A stretch of DNA of 34,766 nucleotides from DASVCS01 sp036381495. GTDB taxonomy: Bacteria; Gemmatimonadota; Gemmatimonadetes; Longimicrobiales; RSA9. Each line of letters opens with the position of its first letter. Position 1 is the first letter of the stretch. The notes under the pieces were generated by a model that was given only the letters and a program-made list of their open reading frames with translations, ran no database searches and was not told the origin of the DNA. Location: NCBI GenBank assembly GCA_036381495.1, contig DASVCS010000113.1:1-34766 (forward strand), written 5' to 3'. Positions 29,842 through 34,766 of the stretch are shown here, in pieces. The translations under genes and the position numbers were made by a program.

Positions 29842-30954
29842 ATGAAATTCACGATCACACGGGACAACCTCCAGCAGGGTCTTGCGGCCGTGGGCGCGAG
29901 CGTACCGGTGCGCACGACATTGCCGGTGCTGTCGAACATCCTGTTGGAAGCGGATGCGGACGGTGTGCGGATGAGTGGCACGGACCTGGACATCGCGGTG
30001 AGCGTGGCGGTCGCCGCGGAGGTCGAGGAGGCGGGTGCGCTGACCGTGCCGGCGCGCAAGTTCCAGGAACTCGCGCGGGAGTTGCCGGAGCAGCCGGCGC
30101 GGGTGGCGACGACGCGGGACCGGCTCGAGCTGACGTGCGGCCGTGCGACGTTCCGCCTGAACGGTCTGCCGCAGGACGAGTTCCCGGCCTTCCCCGCCGT
30201 CGACTTCACCGAGAGTTGGCGGGTGCACGGCAAGGTGCTGCACGAGCTGATCCGGCACACCACGTTCGCGGTTTCGACCGAGGAGAGTCGCCCGATCCTG
30301 AACGGCGTACTTTGGCAGCTCGGCGAGACGGACATGCGGATGGTGGCGACGAACGGTCACCGGCTGGCGCGGATGGCCGTCCCCGTCGAGGGTCCCGCCT
30401 CCATGCGCGCCGATCTGATCGTCCCGCCGAAGGCGCTCCAGCAGGTCGAGCGGCTCTTCGGCGCCGAGGACGAGATCCAGGTGGCGCGCAGCGAGAACCA
30501 TCTCGGCTTCCAGCACGGGCGCACGCGCGTCTTCACGCGGCTCATCGAGGGGCCGTACCCCCCGTACGAGCAGGTCATCCCGAAGGACAACGACAAGGTC
30601 GCCATCGTACAGCGCGATCTGTTCACCGCGGCGCTGCGGCGCATGGCCGTAGTGGCGAGTGAACAGACGCACCGCGTGCGCCTCAGCTTCGGCGGTCCGC
30701 TGCTGCGGCTGCGGGTCGAGACGCCCGACCTCGGAGAGGCGCAGGACGAGCTCGAAGTCGACTACCAGGGCGATGCGCTCGACATCGGGTTCAACGCCAG
30801 CTATCTGCTCGAAGTGCTGCGTTACATGCCGACCGAAGAGGTGCGCCTCTCGTTCCGCGCGCCGGACCGCGCAGCGCTGATCGAACCGCTCGGGCCCGAG
30901 GGCGAGGTCCCGGACTACCTGTGCCTCGTGATGCCGCTGCGGCTGCTCGATTAG
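29842..30954 (+). CDS. dnaN: DNA polymerase III beta subunit (sliding clamp)
   Basis: The 370-residue protein forms the ring that tethers the replicative polymerase to DNA. It starts MKFTITRDNLQQGL, shows the three repeated clamp domains with TLPVLSNILLEADADG in the first, RPILNGVLW and MVATNGHRLA in the second, and ends VMPLRLLD, the usual C-terminal motif (most end in PMRL). GGAGGG is upstream of the ATG. The TAG stop codon starts the TAGAGCG edge of a diverged gene-end element. Confidence 0.97.
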   Translation: MKFTITRDNLQQGLAAVGASVPVRTTLPVLSNILLEADADGVRMSGTDLDIAVSVAVAAEVEEAGALTVPARKFQELARELPEQPARVATTRDRLELTCGRATFRLNGLPQDEFPAFPAVDFTESWRVHGKVLHELIRHTTFAVSTEESRPILNGVLWQLGETDMRMVATNGHRLARMAVPVEGPASMRADLIVPPKALQQVERLFGAEDEIQVARSENHLGFQHGRTRVFTRLIEGPYPPYEQVIPKDNDKVAIVQRDLFTAALRRMAVVASEQTHRVRLSFGGPLLRLRVETPDLGEAQDELEVDYQGDALDIGFNASYLLEVLRYMPTEEVRLSFRAPDRAALIEPLGPEGEVPDYLCLVMPLRLLD

Positions 30955-31043
30955 AGCGTTTGCCCCGCCGGTTCGGAACACTACGGCCGCGCGCGATCCA
31001 CGTGCGGCGGTAGTGCAGGAGTGTGAGATGATGCGGCGACCGC
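30951..31043 (+). repeat. Gene-end palindromic element, diverged copy after dnaN
   Basis: It starts TTAGAGCGTTTGCCCCGCC then GGTTCGGA, the same skeleton as the strong copies (TAGAGCGGTTGTCGCGCC, TTCGGA), and has an inner imperfect palindrome (CACTACGGCCGCGCG with CACGTGCGGCGGTAGTG). The distal arm is weakly conserved. The TAG is the dnaN stop codon. Confidence 0.5.
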
Positions 31044-31113
31044 CCTGGTGCCGCTCGCGGATCGAGGCGTAGTCCCCGGCACCGGGCGCCGGGCCCCGGA
31101 AGCGGCGAGAGCC

Positions 31114-31212
31114 GCTAGAGCCGATGCCGCATCAGTTCGGAGTCGTGCACCGCGGCCGCAGGTGCATGGCAGACGGACACGCAGTTCCGAAGCGGGGGAG
31201 AAGCCGCGCTAG
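31114..31212 (-). repeat. Gene-end palindromic element, diverged copy after pyrE
   Basis: Both ends are CTAG. On the minus strand it reads CTAGCGCGGCTT, GCTTCGGAACTG, then GACTCCGAACTG and CGGCTCTAG, so the two arms (CTTCGGA and ACTCCGAA) are retained although the rest has drifted. The CTAG on the right supplies the pyrE stop codon. Confidence 0.5.
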
Positions 31213-31772
31213 CTTCGGCCCGCCCCTTCCCTGCCCAGCGCCGAGGCGGTGAAGAGGGCTTTGACCGGGTATCCCGCGCCGGCGAGCCGGTCGGCCGCGC
31301 CTTCCTCCCGATCCACGATCGCGAGCACGCCGACCACGTGCCCGCCCGCCTCCTCGATGGCAGCGATCGCCCGCAGCGCGCTCTCACCGGTCGTGAGCAC
31401 GTCCTCGACGACCACGACATCCATCCCCGGTTCGAACGCGCCCTCGATGCGCCGCCCCGTGCCGTGCGACTTGGGCTGCTTGCGCACGGTGAACGCATCC
31501 AGCGTCCGGCCCTCGAGCGCCGCCGCGTGCGCGATGGCGTACGCGATCGGATCCGCGCCGAGCGTCAGCCCGCCGACCGCCGCCGGTCTCCAGCCGGCAT
31601 CATCGAGCGCGGCCAGGCCGAGCCGGCCGATCAGCCGCTGACCCGCGCCGGTCATGGTCGTGCGCCGGGCATCGACGTAGAAATCCGAGCGTGCACCGCT
31701 GGCCAGGGTGAAATCTCCGTGCCTGACGGAGCGCTCGAGCAGCAGTGCGCGCAACGCTTCCCTGTCGCTCAT
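31209..31772 (-). CDS. pyrE: Orotate phosphoribosyltransferase
   Basis: This 187-residue enzyme joins orotate to PRPP to make orotidine monophosphate in pyrimidine synthesis. The PRPP-binding loop is VVVVEDVLTTGES, and KQPKSHGTGRRIEG is the mobile catalytic loop (it keeps K and H). The ATG at 31772 overlaps the stop codon of the upstream small gene as ATGA, so translation is coupled; an in-frame ATG 21 bases earlier is less likely. Its TAG stop is part of a diverged gene-end element. Confidence 0.95.
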   Translation of the reverse strand: MSDREALRALLLERSVRHGDFTLASGARSDFYVDARRTTMTGAGQRLIGRLGLAALDDAGWRPAAVGGLTLGADPIAYAIAHAAALEGRTLDAFTVRKQPKSHGTGRRIEGAFEPGMDVVVVEDVLTTGESALRAIAAIEEAGGHVVGVLAIVDREEGAADRLAGAGYPVKALFTASALGREGAGRS

Positions 31773-32047
31773 GGCGTCGGCGCCTCTTCCCATTCCTCGG
31801 TTTGTCCTTCTCCGAACGCATCATCGAGCGCCTGGAGCGCGGCTGCCACGGCCTCGCGCTCGAGGAGCCGACCGACATCGGAGGATTCCAGGAACTCGAC
31901 GTGCTGGTCCTCGCGGCCGGCGGCGCGGAACAGCCAGCCGTGGCCGCCGCCGTCCTCCGCGGCCCTGCGGAGCCGCGCCCACCGCTCGAGGTACTCGTCG
32001 ATGCGGTCGAGCGGCACGCGGCGCCGGGTCGTGATGAGTCGTCGCAT
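31769..32047 (-). CDS. Small protein of unknown function, coupled to pyrE
   Basis: The 92-residue product starts MRRLITTRRRVPLDRIDEYL and continues with alternating strands and helices (HGWLFRAAGREDQHVEFLE), then an acidic C-terminus (FGEGQTEEWEE). The pattern resembles small dimeric alpha-beta barrel (ABM-like) proteins, but I cannot assign a family with confidence. It overlaps pyrE by four bases (ATGA), which supports it being a real gene. The start is uncertain: the frame is open further upstream, and no clear ribosome-binding site was found. Confidence 0.55.
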   Translation of the reverse strand: MRRLITTRRRVPLDRIDEYLERWARLRRAAEDGGGHGWLFRAAGREDQHVEFLESSDVGRLLEREAVAAALQALDDAFGEGQTEEWEEAPTP

Positions 32048-32277
32048 CACGATCGGCGTGGCGGCGGCGTCCGGCCCGGACCTCCGTTCGCGCCGGGCGC
32101 CGGCGCGGCGGGAGTCGATGACGGGAGCGCCGATGGGCATGCGAGCAGCAATCTCATGGGCAGATCCTCCGCGCGCGGGGGAAGACGCGCGCCCATCAGG
32201 CACATGCGGGTGGACCCGTTCGGAATAGCGTCACGGCGCGGTCGCGTCAAGGGCGGCACGTCCGCCGGCCAACCGCG

Positions 32278-34389
32278 CTACCGCACGGCGACATCGGTCG
32301 TGTTCGCATCCGGGCGCGCCGGCGCCTCCCAGTCGGCGTCGCCGCGGACCCATTTCTGGAACCAGCGCAGTTCCTCGACCAGGCGGGTGCGGGCGTGGCG
32401 CGGTTCGCGGATCCCGTGCCCCTCGCGGGGGAACCGGATGAAGCGGACGGGGACGCCGTGCCGGCGCAGACCGGCGAAGAAGTTGAAGCTCTGACCGATC
32501 GTGTCGGTCCGGTCCTGGTCGCCGTGGAACAGGATCGTGGGTGTCTTCGCGCGGTCGAGGTAGGTGTAGCTGGAGCGCTCGAGCCAGAAGTCGGCATTGG
32601 ACCACGGATCGCCGCCGAGATACCAGCGCGTCACGTCGTAGTTGAACCCCGGGCCGAACTCGCTGCGCCAGTCCGAGACCATGGCACCGAGGCTGGCGGC
32701 CTTGAACCGGTCGGTGTGTGTGATCGTCCAGCCGCCCAGGATCCCACCGTAGCTCCACCCCTTGACCGCGAGCGAGTCGGGGTGCGCGATGCCACGGCGG
32801 ATCATCGCATCGACGCCCGTCATCAGGTCGTGGTAGTCCCCGCCGCCGATGTCGCGCATGTTGCCGCGCAGCAGGTCATCGCCGTAACCGCTCGACCCCC
32901 GGACGTTGGGCTGGAGCACGGCGTAGCCGTGGGCGGCCAGGACCTGTGCGTCGGCGTCGAATCCCCGCGTGAAGACGCCCGCGGGGCCGCCGTGGATCTC
33001 GAGGACGAAGGCGCCCGGCTCGGTCCGGCCGCCGGGCGGAAGGTAGAGCAGCCCCTCGATCTCGAGGCCATCCTCGCTCTTCCAGCGCACCAGCTCGGGC
33101 GCGGCCAGCGTCCGATCCGCGATCCAGGGGTTCGCCTCGGTCACGCGCGTCGGCGCGAACGACGCCGTGGAAGAGACGTAGATGTCGCCGGGCTCGGTCG
33201 GCGTGCTCGCGGTGAACGCCACGCGCGCGTGATCCCGCGAGTAGCTCGGCGAGCCGATCATCCCCTCGAAGCGGCTGACCTGCCGGACCTCGCCCGTTCC
33301 CACGTCGAGACGGTACAGATTCGCGACCGTCCGCTCGAGCGCGACGATGTGGATCGACCGGCCATCCGGCGCCCAGGCGTAGTCCCGGATCTCGCCGGCG
33401 AAATCCGGGGCGAGCTGACGGATCGAGGCCTCGGCCGCGCGCGCGCCGTCCGGCCCGAGCTCCAATGCGTAGAGGTTCCCCTGATCCAGCTTCCAGCTCT
33501 CGAGGTCGGGCGCCATGAACGTCAGCGTCCGCCCGTCGGGCGCCCAGGCGAGGTTCGATTCGGGCGCCTCGTTCTCCGTGAGCCGCCGGACCGGCGCCGG
33601 GCCCGCGTCCGGCCCTTCCGGCACGCGCACCACCGCGATCTCGGACCGGAACTGATCGTTGCGAGCGTTCTCGGTGCGATACGTGAATGCGATGCGCCGC
33701 CCATCGGGCGAGATGGCGAAGTCCCCGATCATGCGCTCGCCCTCGGTGATCGGGTGCGCCTTCCCCGAGTCCGGGTCGGCCGCCACCCACCACAGGTTGG
33801 ACCACGTACCCCGCCCCTGCCCGTTCGGCGGCTCGCCGACGAACACCGCGTCCGCCCCATCCTTCCGCGCCTTCTCCTCGGCCGTGCTCAGTGTGTCATC
33901 CGCGACGAAGATGATCCGCCGCGAATCCGGCGACCACGCGTAGTCACCCACCGACGTCGGGTGCTCGGTGAGCTGCCGCGCCTCGCCGCCATCGGCGCGC
34001 AGCAGGAAGATCTGACGCGTCTTCTCCTCGCCGCCCGTGGACCGGATGAAGGCGAGCCAGCGTCCATCCGGCGACCAGCGGGGACGGCTGTCACCCTCCT
34101 CCGCCGTGAACGGACGCGCATCCGTGCCATCCGCATTCACGATCCAGAGACGCGAGACATGCTCGTTCTCCTTCCAGTTCAGTTCGGTCCGCGTGAAGAC
34201 GAGGCGGGTGCCGTCCGGCGAGAGCTGCGGATCGGAGACGCGGGTCAGATCGATGGCGTCGTCGATCGTGAAGGCGCCGGCGGCCGCGCCGGCCCCGGCA
34301 CCGGACGGACTCTGTGCCCCCACGCGCGGGGCGAACACCGACAGCAACCCCGCGGACAGGATCACGACGGGCGACGTGCGGTTCAGCAT
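32278..34389 (-). CDS. Secreted S9-family (prolyl oligopeptidase-type) serine peptidase
   Basis: The 703-residue protein has an N-terminal signal peptide (cleavage likely after RVGA, about residue 25), a beta-propeller domain built of WSPDGRWLAF- and SPDGRRIAF-type repeats (about 45-440), and a C-terminal alpha/beta-hydrolase domain. The triad is visible: serine in GWSYGG (about S546), aspartate in HGDQDRTD (about D626) and histidine in REGHGI (about H658). Such enzymes cleave short peptides, often after proline or in dipeptides, in the periplasm or outside. It stands alone on the minus strand, divergent from the desaturase gene. Confidence 0.92.
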   Translation of the reverse strand: MLNRTSPVVILSAGLLSVFAPRVGAQSPSGAGAGAAAGAFTIDDAIDLTRVSDPQLSPDGTRLVFTRTELNWKENEHVSRLWIVNADGTDARPFTAEEGDSRPRWSPDGRWLAFIRSTGGEEKTRQIFLLRADGGEARQLTEHPTSVGDYAWSPDSRRIIFVADDTLSTAEEKARKDGADAVFVGEPPNGQGRGTWSNLWWVAADPDSGKAHPITEGERMIGDFAISPDGRRIAFTYRTENARNDQFRSEIAVVRVPEGPDAGPAPVRRLTENEAPESNLAWAPDGRTLTFMAPDLESWKLDQGNLYALELGPDGARAAEASIRQLAPDFAGEIRDYAWAPDGRSIHIVALERTVANLYRLDVGTGEVRQVSRFEGMIGSPSYSRDHARVAFTASTPTEPGDIYVSSTASFAPTRVTEANPWIADRTLAAPELVRWKSEDGLEIEGLLYLPPGGRTEPGAFVLEIHGGPAGVFTRGFDADAQVLAAHGYAVLQPNVRGSSGYGDDLLRGNMRDIGGGDYHDLMTGVDAMIRRGIAHPDSLAVKGWSYGGILGGWTITHTDRFKAASLGAMVSDWRSEFGPGFNYDVTRWYLGGDPWSNADFWLERSSYTYLDRAKTPTILFHGDQDRTDTIGQSFNFFAGLRRHGVPVRFIRFPREGHGIREPRHARTRLVEELRWFQKWVRGDADWEAPARPDANTTDVAVR

Positions 34390-34454
34390 GATGGCCTCGG
34401 AATGGATGAACGTCCAAACGATACACGGGCGAAGTTATCCAGCGGCCGCGGCGC

Positions 34455-34496
34455 TCGCCAGGTGTCCCGTCCTGATCGCCAGGTGTCCCGTCCTGA
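34455..34496. repeat. Exact tandem duplication of a 21-base unit
   Basis: TCGCCAGGTGTCCCGTCCTG followed by A occurs twice without any gap or mismatch (34455-34475 and 34476-34496). It may reflect replication slippage or paired operator sites. Confidence 0.85.
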
Positions 34497-34625
34497 AAGG
34501 AAACACGTGCGCGTGCGCGGACGCGAGCGCGGACGGGCGTTCCATGCTCCAGGGCCCACGCGATCCCCGGCGCGCCACTTGCGGTGCCGACACGCGGGAC
34601 GCATCCTTCCGGATCCGTTCTGTCA

Positions 34626-34666
34626 GCCCGGCGACGGTCGAGCGCCTCGCCGGGCCGTTCGTTTTG
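34626..34666 (+). promoter_or_regulatory. Hairpin plus T-rich stretch in the desaturase leader
   Basis: GCCCGGCGA (34626-34634) pairs with TCGCCGGGC (34647-34655), followed by CGTTCGTTTTG. It lies 30 bases before the desaturase start. It could be an attenuator, as suggested for the cold-shock leader, or a terminator from an upstream transcript. Confidence 0.35.
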
Positions 34667-34684
34667 TCCGAAGCGGAGAATGAA

Positions 34685-34766
34685 ATGCCCGAGATCGGTT
34701 TCCTCGCGCATCCCTGGTGGATCCCCGTCCTCTACGTCCTTGCGGTCGGTCACCTCACGAACATCT
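34685..34766 (+). CDS. Probable fatty-acid desaturase, N-terminus (cut by window edge)
   Basis: Only 27 residues are seen: MPEIGFLAHPWW followed by IPVLYVLAVGHLTNI. A short basic-poor start, an early membrane segment and 'GHLTNI' just before the expected histidine box fit the acyl-CoA/acyl-lipid desaturases in which T(N/I)xCVTxYLHR follows. The diagnostic histidine boxes are outside the window, so this remains tentative. CGGAG lies about eight bases before the ATG. Confidence 0.45.
   Translation, partial: MPEIGFLAHPWWIPVLYVLAVGHLTNI

Larger units (their letters stand above)
34390..34684. other. 295-base divergent intergenic region
   Basis: It separates the S9 peptidase and desaturase genes. 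It holds an exact 21-base tandem duplication (34455-34496) and a hairpin followed by T-rich sequence (34626-34666). No gene is seen. Confidence 0.55.

Overview
The window reads as chromosomal DNA of a very GC-rich, Gram-negative-type bacterium. The most likely phylum is Gemmatimonadota. This is an inference from the high GC content, a beta-propeller lipoprotein with the RDSAGIRIVEN-type opening common there, a secreted S9 peptidase, and a hybrid kinase with two GAF domains; no rRNA gene is present to prove it. The window covers the replication-origin neighbourhood: rpmH-rnpA-yidD-yidC, dnaA, dnaN, parA-parB and a perfect parS site all lie within about 11 kb. I recognise 30 complete protein genes plus two genes cut by the window edges, and no tRNA, rRNA or CRISPR array.

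Layout. 1-135: start of an IS5-type transposase (minus strand) whose end abuts hemH. 150-4063 (plus): hemH, a cold-shock protein with a long structured leader, and the periplasmic methionine-sulfoxide repair pair msrP-msrQ. 4205-10485 (minus): a propeller lipoprotein, then a sulfur module (CstB-like persulfide dioxygenase-rhodanese, a DUF442 phosphatase-like protein and a TauE-type exporter), then HemY-type oxidase and a bacilliredoxin. 11067-12389 (plus): an acetamidase/formamidase-family enzyme. 12566-17718 (minus): an alanine/glycine:cation symporter, a GAF-GAF hybrid histidine kinase and a Nif3-family protein. 17719-18796: 1.1 kb without a gene but with a DnaA-box-like cluster next to an AT-rich patch. 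18797-21895 (minus): bactofilin, M23 peptidase, ParB, ParA. 22102-23823 (plus): an ABC-class ATPase directly beside parS. 24018-27897 (minus): acylphosphatase, holin-like membrane protein, YidC, YidD, RnpA, RpmH. 28171-30954 (plus): dnaA, the probable oriC, dnaN. 31209-34389 (minus): pyrE with an overlapping small gene, and a secreted S9 peptidase. 34685-end (plus): start of a probable fatty-acid desaturase.

Functional themes. ParA, ParB, parS, DnaA and DnaN form the replication and segregation core. Bactofilin with M23 peptidase is a cell-shape pair. RpmH, RnpA, YidD and YidC are the usual ribosome/membrane-insertion block. TauE, DUF442 and CstB-like proteins fit sulfide/persulfide detoxification. 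MsrPQ and bacilliredoxin fit oxidative thiol and methionine stress.

The most unusual signal is a dispersed, imperfectly palindromic element of about 95 bp found at 3' ends of genes. Four strong copies (1205-1297, 12475-12568, 18600-18694, 25302-25396) and three diverged copies (25214-25300, 30951-31043, 31114-31212) occur here. All four strong copies have the same polarity relative to the gene upstream. In four genes (hemH, the symporter, dnaN, pyrE) the TAG stop codon is part of the element's CTAG(AGCGG) edge. This suggests a 3'-UTR RNA structure (terminator or stability/processing element) or a MITE-like element domesticated as one. A second repeat family follows msrP and the ABC-class ATPase gene, again in one polarity.
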